Assembly: GCF_001411555.2 (NCBI RefSeq)
Contig: NC_049905.1
Coordinates: forward strand, 2,976,001-3,040,000
Direction of reading: 5' to 3'
Source: Juglans regia
Taxonomy: Eukaryota; Streptophyta; Magnoliopsida; Fagales; Juglandaceae
DNA length: 64,000 bases
Every line of letters begins with the position of its first letter. Positions within the stretch are counted from its first letter, which is position 1. The position numbers and the translations under genes were made by a program. This document shows, in pieces, positions 35,839 through 48,915 of the stretch. The notes beneath the pieces are model-generated. The model saw only the letters and a list, made by a program, of their open reading frames with translations. It was not told the DNA's origin and did not search any database.

Positions 35839-37302
35839 AATGTTGAAAAGATTGAGTTTTTAAAACTTGAGTGGGACTCTATGGAACCCTGGTCCTATAA
35901 TGATTTTCTTGATGGTACTGCAGTGAGCCCTGGAAAGTTGGAAACACCCCTCATTCTTGCAAGTCATGAAATTTTTGCAGCAATACCTCATAAATTCCAA
36001 ACCTCAGCGAGTTTGTGGACGCATTCCATGATTTATCTAGAGGGGTTGAGATCCAGTAAGAATGTGGGTTTATGCACGTGTGCCATCATTTTGATGCTGT
36101 GACTGATAGTAGCCAGAGTTCTCATTGTGAATCATTCAGAGCCCCTGCCCTTAGAAGCTCTCGAGAGGAAAATAGATCTACTACTGATGTTGCTCTGGAT
36201 TCCATGACGACAATGTCTACTTCAGAAAGGAGAAAAACAATCCTGCTTTTCTACCTTGCATGTGTATTGGTTACCCTCAGGTGATTTACACATGATACTC
36301 CATGAGGCAAATGCAATTAGACACTTATATGGATTCAAAGATAAGATGATATGCTTTCAGTTGAAAGTTGAAAAAAATATTATTATAATATTATTTTTTA
36401 ATATTATTATTGTTTTAGAATTTGAAAATTTTGAATTGTTTATTATATTTTATGTGAAAATTTGATAAAATTGTAATAATGAGATAAGATGAGATAAAAC
36501 ACTATCTGAATCTAAACCAGCTCTTAAGAATGTCCATTCAGGAGAGATCTAGACTCCCACCCATGGCTATGATAAAATGTGTTCTTTACCTCTGTGACTG
36601 AGTTTTGTAGTTTCTGGTGTAAGTAAAACCTAGCTGCTCATGGTTTTGAACAAGATTGTTGGAAGCACTGGACTGCCAAAACAGTTTCCAACATTTATGT
36701 CCACTTCTGTTATCAAATTTTATTGCTTAAAAATCTCATCTGCCATGTATGGTACTTTACTACCCCTTTCATTTTTAAATCTTTTGCTGACTTATTAGAC
36801 TTTTAAACCTTATGAAACTGTTTATTTTTTGAGACAGGAGTAATTTGTACCGGAGAAACTATTCAATTTCACCTGTAGAAAGCTGGTAAGTTTGGATGTC
36901 AGTAGGCTTCTGAAATCAGATTCCTTTTTTGAAACCGTACTTCATCATCTTCGTGATTCCATCATCCTATAAATTTACCCTCGGGAAATAATTGAAGAGA
37001 ATGCAGAAGGCATTACATGAAAAGACAAAAGACAGTTGAACTGACCTCCCTTCTGAACACTGCCCTTTGTCTCTGTTATGGTGGGAACGGACCTCTATTA
37101 TATTGCTAGAGGCAAACACACATAAAATATAGATTAACAAAAAAAACTCCCCATATCCTATTCCTGAACAACAATTTTCATATACACAAGTTGGGGTGAT
37201 CCCCAAAATAAAATAACACTACGATTGGGAATTAAATCAAATTAACATACACGAGAGAAAGTAGAAAGTAGAGAGAATACTAATTCCTCAACCAAAAACG
37301 AC
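35839..37302. other. intergenic with unassigned coding-like stretch
   Basis: 35881-36284 reads as two overlapping plus-strand frames (first about EPWSYNDFLDGT..., then DAVTDSSQSSHCESFRAP...) of protein-like composition broken by a frame change near 36070. This could be a decayed gene separated from its other parts by the LINE, but I do not recognise it. MITE family B copy 4 follows at 36327-36521. The rest has no gene. Confidence 0.35.
36327..36521. mobile_element. MITE family B, copy 4
   Basis: Starts TATATGGATTCAAAGATAAG, contains TTTTTAATATTATTATTG, TTGAATTGTTTATTATATTT and GATAAGATGAGATAAAAC, and ends CTGAATCTAAACCAGCTC. Same orientation as the copy at 8909. Confidence 0.8.
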
Positions 37303-37794
37303 TCACAGAAGGGTAATAAGAATGAAAAGGAGAAGAGCAGCAATGAAGGAGTACTTGAGTGCAGCCAGAAGAATAGCCAAAGAGATAAAGAAGAGTTGCC
37401 AAAGCACTTGAACACTAGCCCACGCGAGCAGACCCGTCAATGCTAATGCCAAGAGGTTATCTGGATCTGGGTTTAGCAGATCACCCCAACTGATATCGAA
37501 TATGCGCCGTTGATCTTTCCCCAAATTATCGCCGCCGTCGCCGGACCCAATTCCTTGCTCTTGTTCTTCTTCACCTTCTTTGCGATCCTTGTTCAACAAC
37601 CCATCGTTGTTCTCTGCAAACAATATTGGGAATCTTGGGAGTTTTCTTGAGATTCGGGATTGGATTCTGGGACGCAAGGAGATGAAGCTGAGATTTTTTT
37701 GTGAGGAGAGTCGGAGGGGTCTGAGAGTTGAGCGAATTGGAGGCGCTGGGCATATCAATGGCGGTGGGTGTGAGGTAGAGGTTGGGCCTAACAT
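37303..37794 (-). CDS. small predicted plastid membrane protein, unknown function
   Basis: An intronless 163-codon frame starting at the ATG at 37792-37794. The first 50 or so residues are rich in Ser/Pro/Arg/Leu and almost lack acidic residues, as in a chloroplast transit peptide. A Glu/Gly-rich linker follows (residues about 65-90), then a conserved-looking FDISWGDLLNPDPDNLLALA and two hydrophobic segments (about 112-135 and 138-162) ending at the C-terminus. This plan, a transit peptide followed by a short two-helix membrane domain, is known in small uncharacterised plant plastid proteins. I assign no activity. The GC content is higher than in the flanks and the frame is clean. The opposite-strand frame over 37580-37933 is its shadow. 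Confidence 0.75.
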   Translation of the reverse strand: MLGPTSTSHPPPLICPAPPIRSTLRPLRLSSQKNLSFISLRPRIQSRISRKLPRFPILFAENNDGLLNKDRKEGEEEQEQGIGSGDGGDNLGKDQRRIFDISWGDLLNPDPDNLLALALTGLLAWASVQVLWQLFFISLAILLAALKYSFIAALLLFILITLL

Positions 37795-37931
37795 GTCGAG
37801 GAAATGGAAGGCTCTCGTAATGGGGCAGAACGCGAAACTATACTATTTGAGGCAAATTTACATATTTGCCTACGATTCACAATTTAGTTGGCAAGTTATT
37901 AAATTTATGCAATTATTTAAAAATAAAAAAT

Positions 37932-38093
37932 AATATTTACAGTTATAAAGTGTGTTAAGTATTGTGTAATCATTTTAAAAAATTGAGTAAATATATTATC
38001 TATATGAAAAAATAAATTTTTTAATTATAGATTCTACACTTTTTGAAAATGAATATATTGTGATTACACAACACATGATTGTATATAGTATTA
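37932..38093. mobile_element. MITE family A, copy 3
   Basis: ATTTACAGTTATAAAGTGTG at the left, TGTGTAATCATTTTAAAAAA, a TAGATTCTACACTTTTTGAA centre and GTGATTACACAACACATGAT with GTATATAGTATTACT at the right. Strongly diverged from copy 1 but with the same layout. Confidence 0.55.
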
Positions 38094-40564
38094 CTAATTT
38101 AAAATATATCATATTCACAAATAGACTATTGCTACTAGGCTTGGAAGCTTACCGCTCTTATATCCTTTTTAATGATTAGATCCAATCGCAACTTTGAATA
38201 TTGAATTCAAAGGAATCAAATTGGAAATGATACTCTGAATCATAAAACTATAATGAAATATACAATCAATTTTTTTTTTATTTCATTAATTTAATTTCAT
38301 ATGTTGATTAGAGGAAAGTTCCATAAAAACTCTCGACTTTTTTGAAATAGTATGAACAGTTCTCGTAGGTTGAGCACCCTTTTCAAAGAAGGTACTAATC
38401 ATCACATTGGTAAGTTATTGCCTCACCAACTAGCTAATCAGACACGAGCCCCTCCTCAAGCAGATTCCTCCTTTCGCTCCTCAACCAACGAGGTATTAGC
38501 AACCATTTATAGATGTTGTTCTCCTCCCAAGGGCAAGTTCTAATTATTGAGTTGAGCTAAATTTGGACTAGAGTAGACATATTGCCAACAAATTTACAGT
38601 ACGACCTCTTGACGTGGGACTACTATATGGTGCCATATAGTTTATTTTAAAAAAATATATTCAAAACAAAAAGGTATCTAAAAATACAAAAATATGAAGA
38701 CTTAAATCTCAAGTTTCCTTTACCACTTTTATGTTTTTTTTCTTTCTTTTTAATAAAATGTGTGGCATCATATGCTGGTGTCACGTCAATAAAACCTTTT
38801 GAACAATAAGTTTTAGACTAACAAGAAGCATCATTATAAAAAAAAAATTAATTAGACAATTTAATCTAAAATAAAGAGTAATATTATTATTTAGAAATAA
38901 TTAAGAGACAAATTACTTATTGATAATCATAGTAATCAAAATATCAGATACCATAAGATTGAGAAGATTTTTTCAAACTAAATAGGGGTTTTTTTTTTTT
39001 CCATTAGAATGGAGTGAGAAATCTTTTGATAGTGACTGATAATTAAGAGAACTTGATAACAATTTTTACTATTAATGAATAAATATTAATTTATCTGTAG
39101 ATAACCAATGATTTTTAAATAATAGGAGAGAGAAATATTCAATTTTCAATCGTCATAGTGTCATATATAGTACTATTCTACTCATTACAGCGTTTTAGTT
39201 GCTCCAACAAATGGATTTTCTGTCAGGCCCATATCGCCTTAATTCCTTATCTGCAAAGTTGGTGGCCCAGTCCTCTTTCTGAATAACAACAGGGGTCATT
39301 TTTTTTCAGAAAACTAAAAATCATCGACATCGTTGAATCGTTCCATAGCAAATAGAAGCTGGAGTAAATTGTGTTTGTAAATGTGATAGATTTTTATTAA
39401 AATCAGTTCTTTTTGTTTTTACTAAATTCTTTTGGGTAAGTAAATGTGAGATAAACTTAAGAAAAGACACTACATACGAATTCGCGATGTTATAGACGTG
39501 TTTCACCACCATTACCTCACGATCACCTATAACTAAAAAGTAAGATGGCTCGGGGGTTCGAGGAAATGTTTCTGATGCCTGAGTCAGTGATCGAATAAAC
39601 TCCTTAATATCAATGTATCAGATGTCTTTTACATACCTGGATTCTTCCCTTAAATAGAACATTTGAACCGTTCTGTTATTAAGTGATAGCGGACACATCC
39701 ATTATTTTAAATTCAAACTTGGAGATGAGGGATTCATCTAATAGTAAATTTGAATGATAACTGTTTTGATTTCATGCCACCGTCAAATAGTTATCCAATC
39801 AGTATTGACAATGGGTCAGATCCTTTTAATACCGAGATGGGCTTCGGGTAGTGAGGTAGGCTACGGGCTTGAATAACGGCCCAGGCCCATGTGGGATTAA
39901 CCGGTTAGAATATCCCCCTCCATGCGACATTCCAGTATCAATGGACTCATCAAAGCCAATCATTCATCCAGTTATTGAGCAAGAGTAATGTTACTCATCA
40001 TACGTGCTAATTCTTATCATCTCATGAAGTCGAATTAGATTATTGTAGACTATTTATTTTATTTCACTTGTGAACCAATCATCTAATACCACATTATAGG
40101 ATGATGAGAAAAATGATGATGAATAGATTCTTTTGTTGAGCAAAGACTGATCAAGAAAGTTCAGAACTCTCCGTTGGAAATAATTTTTGTTTATAAAATA
40201 TCCAAAAATTGAAACGTGACATTTTCTAGAGATTGTATAAAAATTCCAGGCATGCATACCAATTGTCAAAGGGGGAAAAGAAGATTAAAAAAAAGTAGAG
40301 AAAAAAAGCTAATTTACAAGTACTACTTTCATTACTGTCGGCAAAGGAATGTACAGTACAGTCCTGCATATAGGTTCAAATTCAAAGAATATGAGCAAAT
40401 GTGAACAACTTCAAATAGATTATTGATCATTCGGAAAATTATAAGGGACCGGGAGACAATTTTGTCAAAAAACAATGCCTTTTTCAACAGAAGATTATGG
40501 AATCATGGCTTCAAAAGAGATCCTAATAGCTTTTTCTCTCTTTCACTGTTTGCCAATTAAGAAA

Positions 40565-40745
40565 AGAGAAATATAAATTTGTATAAATAATAAACTTAAC
40601 AAAAATTATAAAAATAAATTTATAAACTGACATGATTACTAGATATATATATAATACGTTAAATTATAAAATAAATCTAACGTATCATATAAAATTATGT
40701 TAATTTATAAATTTATTTTTATAAAATTTATAAATAACTATTGCA
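40565..40745. mobile_element. MITE family D, copy
   Basis: ATAAATTTATAAACTGACAT and ATACGTTAAATTATAAAATA at the left face AACGTATCATATAAAATTAT and TTAATTTATAAATTTATTTT at the right. Non-coding hairpin. Confidence 0.5.
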
Positions 40746-41637
40746 ATTGATCTTCAATATTAAACCAAGTCAATTTATAACTTCATAGACATAGAATCAT
40801 CTTCTTATTTAAATTTTCATTTTTCCCAACCCATGATATGGTCCAATCTTCAATGAGGGTCCCAAACCCCATCAAGCCGTCCGTACAAAAAGAAAAGGGA
40901 TTGAAAAGAAAGGGCGTTGTGATATACAGCTGGTGTGAAAGGGTCCACTCTTTCCCTTTTAGGCAAAGACAAACAGCCACACAACCTTTCTTCCATAGTT
41001 TTGTCTTCCATTTCCCACTGTCTCATCATTTCAACCCTTTTTGTTTTTCCAGTTTTTAAGAAACATGCAATAAGGTTATAATTTTAATAAATTACAGTAA
41101 ATCATATCAATTTATAAATTATTTTTTTTTAGAGAGGTCGATGGATATTGAAAACCCATGAGTACTGGGCTGAGATGCAACTGCAGTAGCTAGGTTGGGT
41201 TGGGGGAGCAACGTCTGATGTAAGTAATCAGAACTGAGTTGGTCTCAGCAGCGGGGGGGAAGAGTACTCGTCGATCGAGGGGACTGAGATTCTTTCCTTT
41301 CAATCTGGCCGGAATGGGTGCATGCATGCATGCATGGGGATTTAATTATAAGTTCATCTGCACAAGAAATGTACGTACGTATACGTACACAAATGCATGG
41401 GACCATGCTGATCTCAGCTTTCTGATGATGATCTGCAAGAAGCTAGCTACTAGCTTTCTGCATGGGTTTTGAGAGCACCAGTAATTTGTTTTCAACTTTC
41501 AACTGTTGTATACATATAAAAAGACAAAGGCCTAGCCCGTCGGGGAGCAAAAAAATAGGGTCGAGCTGACTCGAGAGATTTCTTTGTTTAGTTCTTACTT
41601 CTTAGCCTCTAGTGATATTTGGCGGATGCATGCATGG

Positions 41638-41663
41638 ATCTCTCTCTCTCTCTCTCTCTCTCT
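41638..41663. repeat. (TC)n microsatellite
   Basis: About 13 TC dinucleotides. Confidence 0.9.
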
Positions 41664-41806
41664 ATACGAGGCCGTGAGTTTAAAATTTTATAGACGGCTA
41701 TATATATATATATATGTATTATACGCGTGACTACGTTTAAATTGAGAGATAAGATGAATTGAAATAATTTAAAATGATCTATAATTAATAATAAAATTTA
41801 GAAAAA

Positions 41807-41971
41807 TAATACTTACAGTCGTGAGTATATAAGTATTGTATAGTCGTTTTAAAAAAAATGAATAAATATGAGACCCACATGAAAATAAATTAATTTTTTA
41901 ACAGTAGATCTCACTCTTTTTAAAAACGATTGCATGGTATTTACGCATTCTACGACTGTATGTAATATTAT
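41807..41971. mobile_element. MITE family A, copy 4
   Basis: CTTACAGTCGTGAGTATATA, TTGTATAGTCGTTTTAAAAA, GAGACCCACATGAAAATAAA, CAGTAGATCTCACTCTTTTT, then AAAACGATTGCATGG and CATTCTACGACTGTATGTAA. Clear inverted-repeat layout. Confidence 0.75.
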
Positions 41972-42974
41972 TATAAAATTTATATATTGAAATTTATGAA
42001 TAATAATGAAATGAGTAATCCAAATCGGTTCGTACTCTTAGATGGAAAATATTGGAAATGTTATCTCGATCGATTTGCAGCATTCTGCATATATATATAA
42101 ATATATATTTCAGAAGACAAAACGATTGCTAATTAGCACGAATTCTTTTAATGTAGGAAATAGAGCTTTTTATTATAGTATTTTTAATTGTAGAATTTTG
42201 ATATAAAGTTTTACAATAATAATAAAATAAAAAAAACTGTTTATTATAATTTAGTAAACATGCATTTAAAATGCACTTTCAGATTTTCAATTATTTGCAG
42301 AAACTTTTAATAAAAGTTTTAATTTGATGCTTTTTTTAAAAAAAAAAAGGACTTTTCAGCTTCTTTTTATATGCTTAAATTATTCTAACTTTTTTGTGTG
42401 GCATAGATGCATGCATTTTGCATATTAACTATTGTACCAAAAGCTAGCTCAAACTGTACGCATATCATGAGTTTCCCTCTCTAGCCCTTTCTAAAGTAGT
42501 ACTACTACTTATTATTAATTTCATTATGTTATTTTAAAAACGCGTATATTTATTTTCAAAATAATTAGGCAAACTCAAATTTTGAAAATGCATACATGCA
42601 CGATACTTTCGAGCATTACTAAGAACTTAGTGTTTAATTAATTTTGAAACTAATCAATTTTGAAAAGGGATCTATGCTGATTAATGATTTCTTTTTCTTT
42701 TTTTAACTTCAGTTTTTTTACTTTAAAAAAAAGTATTTAAAAGAAAAATGCTACGAGTTAGACAAGCATTATTCGGAGAGAATTATTATAACCACAAAAT
42801 GATTAATTGATTACGCTTCATATAATATACTAAATCTATTTTATAATATGATATTATACCACATCATGTAAAATAATTTTTTTGCGCTTCCTTTAAAAAT
42901 ATATCTACAAATGAATCACTAACAAGTTTGGAGAAAACGGGTTAATACATTAATATTCAATTAATTAAATAAAG

Positions 42975-42975
<1 letters not shown>

Positions 42976-43008
<33 letters not shown>
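42976..43008. repeat. (TA)n microsatellite
   Basis: About 15 TA dinucleotides. Confidence 0.85.
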
Positions 43009-43011
<3 letters not shown>

Positions 43012-44473
43012 CTTTATAAATTACACAAGGTTTGGTTTATTAATAATCCCTTTAATTTATAGTAGTGATCTTTACAGGCTCATTAAAGTAGTGGGACGGT
43101 GAAAAGACGTCTTTAAGAATAGGAAACTCATAATCACAAGTCAATTTGATTTAATTTGTCGTGCCCATATTGTCCGTCAACTTATGGATAATCGCAGTAC
43201 TTTACCAACCTCATGAGAACTAATTGTATTTATTTTTAATAAGAATGTTATTCATCAATTATTATTTAGTTTTATATTTATAATTTTTTTATAAAATATG
43301 AAAATATTTTATATAAGATATAATATGGAGATAGTGAATAATAATTGATGAAAAAAAATTTCTAATCATTAACGCACCATTTTAGAAAGGAATTAACATT
43401 TTATAATTTGGACATTTTCAATGTAATTATATATCTAAGTTGGCTAATGATTAAAACTTTATAAATTACATTGATTATTTCAACCATATGTATCACAATC
43501 GAATAAAATACGTACGTACGATCGAGACTCTTCCAATAAAAATAAAATAAAATTTATTACCATGTAAATATTCTCATATAATTCATAATAGATATTAATA
43601 TATTATAAGGAGACGAGCCATTGCTAGAATGTAAATAGTTGATAATTTCCAGTCAAAAAGACTCAATCATCCACAGTGTCCACGCGTCATCTAAAGAAAG
43701 CTGAAATGGGATCAGTATCGTCATCCTCGTATGATGAATCGCCATTTGTCTTGTTGGGTCTTTTCTTCCTCCTTTTAACATATGCCTGATGCTCTCTTAA
43801 GTCCGTGTTTGGTTCTTAAAAAAATAAAAAAAGTCTGTGTTGGTTCGAAGTCTATCAAAACCTATCAAACTAATTAGTGTGATATAATAGAATTTATTTT
43901 ATATATTCGAACACAAATTTTAATATATTTTTATTTAAATACATTTTAATGAGATCTATAAAATATTACTATTTATAAATTAATTCAAATCATTAAAATT
44001 AAATCTAGAATTCTTATATATATATAAAATTATGTTAGAAAATATTAATATGAGTTTCAAATGTGCTCACTTATATTCTTTTATTTGTTTTTAATAATTA
44101 AAAAAGTGATTATTAGTAAATATGTATCTTTTTTAATAATTAAGAATGTTTAAAAAATATTAAAAAAAAACCATTTATACTTATAAGAATATGCAATCTA
44201 ATGGGCATCATCCTAGCCATTGTTTTGCCTGTATTTTGCCATTGTTTTGTTTTTTTAGCCACGATAGATACACAGAGCTGGGGAGTGAGTGTGTGGTACA
44301 TACAGTGATTAAATAGTGACGAAAGAGAGATGAATGAAGCGGTAGAGTCGGATCCTGTCCCCCCCTCCCCAGTCCCCCCCCCCCCAAGAAAAAGCTCGCC
44401 TTTGTGCAGCGTAGGACTGGACTGGACAGGTCAGAGAACTCTCTCTCTCTCTCAAACCCAGAGAAAATTAGAA

Positions 44474-45290
44474 ATGGATGACCAGTATCATGGCCTGCTT
44501 GATTTCCGGCATTTCATGGCCGGAAGAACTCGTTTTCCCGCCGTTACACAACCAACCGGCGAGCCATTCTTTCTCCAGAAGAATGTGGTGCCGACACAAC
44601 TCCAGTACGAGGCCATCATGGTTGGTACTGAGGCTTTCCCTCGGGGGCTGGTTGGGTTTAGTCACGATTCCATGACTAGTACTATCTCTCCGACAACAGC
44701 CTCCACAGCCAGTTTAGCTGCTACACTCTCTGGTTCAGTCCAGATGGAAAGTTCTGGATGGATGGGAACATATGATGGTGGAAATAGTACTAGATGGCCA
44801 AGGCAAGAAACTCTCACCCTTCTTGAGATCAGATCTCGTCTTGATTCAAAGTTCAAAGAGACTAATCAGAAAGGACCATTGTGGGATGAAGTTTCTAGGT
44901 ATATTTCCTTAAACTGCACCATAAATAATTCATTTTCCCCCTTTCTTCCTTATTTTTTCTTCTCAGTTTTTGATTTATGCTTCACTTTTTTTGTTCTCCT
45001 CGATCGAACTGGGTACTGAAGCAATCAAGAAACCCTATCTCCTTTTCTTGACAGTGACGATAACTGCTTTTCCCCTTTGTCCACATGACCTTTCTATTCC
45101 TTGTTCTATGATCTTACAAAAAGGTGACAAGCTTTGGAACCGATTATTGTATCGATTCATAGTTTAGTACTGCAAATGACAGTAACTGAGAGATCATTCG
45201 GGCGTTCTTTTTCTCTTTATCTTTTCTGGTTTTGTTCAAGAATTTCGGCCGCCGACTCGCATATGCCCAAGTCATACTCGTGCTAGCCCA

Positions 45291-45342
<52 letters not shown>

Positions 45343-47026
45343 TCAACCCATTTTTCCTATATTTGTTAGTGCAGGAAGTAGGAACCTCTTTGCACAATTA
45401 GGGCAAAGGAATTAATCTACGTAATCTGAAACAAACATAATATATTAAGATTTAGAGGAATGTTTTTTTTTTTTTTTTAATGCTACTCGATTATTGAATA
45501 AATAATGCTCTTTAAAAAAAAAATAATGCTCGAGGAGGAAACGTGGGCAAACCTAATAACCAATAAGATATTAGTTTGTCTTTGTATGAGTTAATAATTT
45601 TATTCATGGTATCTTAATTCTTCAAAAAAAAAAAAAAATCATGTGTTAAAATCTTCCCCATATTTGTTGTGGTGTTTTGTTTTGTTGCAGGCTAATGGCT
45701 GAGGAAGGATACGAGAGAACTGGGAAGAAATGTAAAGAGAAATTCGAGAACTTGTACAAGTACTATAAGAAAACTAAGGAAGGCAAGGCTGGAAGGCAAG
45801 GTGGGAAGCATTATAGGTTCTTCCGGCAGCTAGAAGCAATATATGGAGAAGGAAGCAAATGCAATAATCATGCCTCAGTTTCAGATCATACCCATCTCGC
45901 TAGGAATAGCAGCCTGCCTGGTCATGACGATCAGAACCCAAATAACGTAACCAACCGTGAAGTTCTTCAGAACAAAATGCTATGCAAGAGCCTTAGTTTC
46001 TCTAACTCGTCTGAATTCGAGACTTCATCTTCAGAAAATAATGATGATGATCTTTCCGCTATTGCCTTCATGATGAATCAGTCCAAGGAGGAGAAGAAAG
46101 TGAAAAATGAGAGACAAGGTTTCACAAGGAACAAGAAGAGCTGGAAATCAAAGGTTGAGGAGTTTGTGGACGCACAAATGAGTAAGATGATGGATGCACA
46201 AGATGCTTGGATGGACAGGATGTTGAAGAATATAGAGCGTAGAGAGCAGGAGAGGTTGTCTAAAGAGGAAGAATGGAGAAAGCAGGAGGCAGTCCAGTTT
46301 GATCAGGAAGTACATGATATCTGTACACAGAAGAGAGCGTGGATTGAAGCTCGAGATGCAGCAATAATGGAAGCTTTAAAGAAATGTATAGGAAAAGAAC
46401 TCCAAGTATCGCTATCGGCTCATGACTTAATGGCGGCTGTAGAAACTCAAAGTCACAAGGAAGCCCAGGATGAAAGGAGGAAGGAAATTCCCTTTAGAAC
46501 TGTAAACAACAGCAGATCATGGACTGAAATGGAAGTTTCAAGTTTAATACAGCTGAGAACCAGTCTGGAACTGAGATTCCAAGAAGGTAGCAGGTATTTG
46601 GAGGAAAGTCTTTGGGAGGAGATAGCAGCAAAAATGGGCTCCTTAGACTTTGACCGAAGTGCTGTCGACTGTAAAGAAAAATGGGAAAACATCAGCATCT
46701 TTTATAACAAGACGATGGAGTACTGTAACGAGAAGCGTGAAGATCATCATCATGAGGATTTGGATTTGAGGACCAGAGCTGGAGGTTATTTTGATCAGCA
46801 GCAACCTAATTCGTATCTTGACCAAGAAACTTGCAGACAAAGGCCGCCTGAGAGCATGGGAGTACTTCAACTGATGAAGGAGGGTACTGATCTTCCAGCT
46901 TCAAGTTCATCCAGTCATGTAGGCCGGGCCGATGTCCATCCTCACAGCTTTTACCATGGAGGAGAAAAAGTGTGGCAGAAATATGGTGTAAGAAGCATTA
47001 ATAGCAAGGGGAAAAGGCAGCATTAA
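44474..47026 (+). CDS. PTL: trihelix (GT factor) transcription factor, PETAL LOSS-like, two exons
   Basis: Plant-specific nuclear DNA-binding protein of the GT-2/trihelix class. Exons 44474-44898 and 45691-47026 join in frame (AG|G across GT-AG) to give 586 residues. I start at MDDQYHGLLDFRHFM because it resembles the N-terminus of PETAL LOSS. The frame upstream to 44330 is proline-rich and probably leader. The N-terminal trihelix begins near 108 (WPRQETLTLLEIRSRLD, KGPLWDEVSR, then GKKCKEKFENLYKYYKKTKE and HYRFFRQLEAIYG). A central Lys/Glu-rich helix (about 250-345) follows. A second trihelix starts near 419 (SWTEMEVSSLIQLRTSLE, LWEEIA, DCKEKWENISIFYNKT). The conserved tryptophans of both domains are present. 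PETAL LOSS limits growth between sepals in Arabidopsis; that role here is inference. The 792-bp intron carries a TC repeat. No defects seen. Confidence 0.93.
45294..45345. repeat. (TC)n microsatellite in the trihelix gene intron
   Basis: A run of about 25 TC dinucleotides with one interruption (CTATCTC), inside the single intron. Confidence 0.9.
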
Positions 47027-47760
47027 GCTGTTTAGCTCAAGCAAGAAAGAACTAATTCAGCTCTTCTCGAAAGTACACCTCGTTAGTTGTAACTTTTTGA
47101 GAAGGTAAAGATCAATTATATGTGGAATTCTGTAGCTTGGCTAGATAGGTTTGCTTTTCATTTACTGAAATTTTTGTGATTTTGGAACTCAATTGTCTGA
47201 TTGCTTTCAATTTCCTTTTCCATTATTTGGAAGGGATAAGTAGTTTAAATTAACCTTTTACAATGATTCTAATGAGTTTCAATTGTAACTTTGAATATTA
47301 TAAGTCTTATAGGTATTAAGTCGTGAAACCTATTGGGTAAGCAATGTTTCTATTTTCTTATTCATTACAAATGGTATTAGAGTCAATTTCAACTAGATTT
47401 GCAGGACCAACTATATTGCCAGTACTTATGATATTCGGCCCGACGAGGACATTGAGATTTAAAATGGGAGATTATAATACTCTGGTTATGTAATTGTGCA
47501 CGAGAATATGGTGATCAGTGAGATCTCACAATATTATTTGGGATGGAAAAGTATTTAAGTCTCTATAATGATTTCAAGAGACTCTAATTGTGGCATGATT
47601 TAATAATACGCTTTTTGGAATATTGGAGTATAAACATATGCGTCGTTGACATTGGATGTGTATATAGTGGATAATATGCATTATATATAATAGAAGTTTG
47701 AGTCATTTTAAGTAGTTTCATTTGCCTACCACTTATAATATATATGGGCAGGCAGCTACT

Positions 47761-47791
<31 letters not shown>

Positions 47792-48789
47792 TTTATGATT
47801 TACATGTGTGACTAAAAAAATAATGAATATCAGCAATTCTTAGAGGAGTTGTGCATGATCACCTGTTTAATCATTAATAGTGGAGCTTAATTTCAAGGTC
47901 TTGTTTTTCCTCCCTTCTTTTTTTGTTTGTATTTCTCTGATATTTTTTGTTTGGATTATAATCATGATCGATCTCCTACAAATCTTCCTCGATCGTTTAA
48001 ATATGATAACAGCCCATCGATATTGGTTAATTAGCTTATCATGATATTGGAATAACTTTATGGATGAAGTCCATTTTTAAGGAAAAAAAAAATAATAGAT
48101 AAAATGCGTAAATATTATATAATATTTTTAAAAAATGTGAACGGCACAAAAATGAAGAAAAGAAAAAAAATAACACTAGGGTTTGAGGGTTAGAATTATA
48201 ATTTTAGAATAAGCATCTTGATTTATTAATATGGAATATGTGTGGGTATAAATTAGGTGAATCTTATTCAAAATTCATCCCGTTCGTTTCACTTAAAATT
48301 TTAAAAAAATCCATCCGTTCCAATTAGATTAACGGTTGAATTTTTAATCGTTAAAAATTTATTAAGATGGAATGAGATAAAAAAAAAAAAAAAAAATCAT
48401 TTGTTTGTGTTTCTCTCATGCTTCTGGTATCATTATTTTCTGTTACATCTTTTCTGCTGCCTCTTTTGCTTCAAGACCTTCCCCTCAGTGGCAGTGAGCT
48501 CGTCCTTGGTACGTACATCAGTATGACGTCTTGGGAAGGTGCTTGTTTCTCTGTGCCAAAAAGGAATATTTAATTAATTAATGCTCGGAAATTTAGGTAA
48601 ATAACAGTAAAATTATTTAAATAAAAAATATTTTTAATTAAATATTATAAAATTAAAATACTATTAATAATATCCTATTATTTCTTCACAATTAACTTTG
48701 GTCAATTTGATGTGGCCACAACATTAATCAAAACTAATGGTCAATGGTTTTGGATGAATCATATGATTATCGATTTTTTTTTTTAAATC

Positions 48790-48915
48790 GATATTATTTC
48801 ATATGATATATTAAATTTATTTTATAAAAAAAATAATTTAACATATTACATCAAATTACGTCAATTTAAAATTATATTTTTATAAAATCTTTTTATAATT
48901 AAAATATTTCTTTTC
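48790..48915. mobile_element. MITE family D, copy
   Basis: TATGATATATTAAATTTATT, then AACATATTACATCAAATTAC and TCAATTTAAAATTATATTTT. Diverged hairpin of the same layout. Confidence 0.45.

Larger units (their letters stand above)
37795..44473. other. long intergenic region upstream of the trihelix gene
   Basis: No gene supported over about 6.7 kb. Holds MITE family A copies 3 and 4, a family D copy at about 40565-40745 and another at 42770-42900, TC repeats at 41638-41663, and TA runs at 41700 and 42976-43008. A GC-richer, unclassified patch at 39540-39950 contains GGCCCAGGCCCATGTGGGAT and may be a retroelement remnant. The part just upstream of 44474 is probably the promoter and leader of the trihelix gene, including a CT tract near 44439. 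Confidence 0.5.

Noticed and set aside
44330..44473. Start of the trihelix protein at 44330
   Set aside because: The added segment is a proline/CT-rich leader unlike the family; MDDQYHGLLDF at 44474 fits better.
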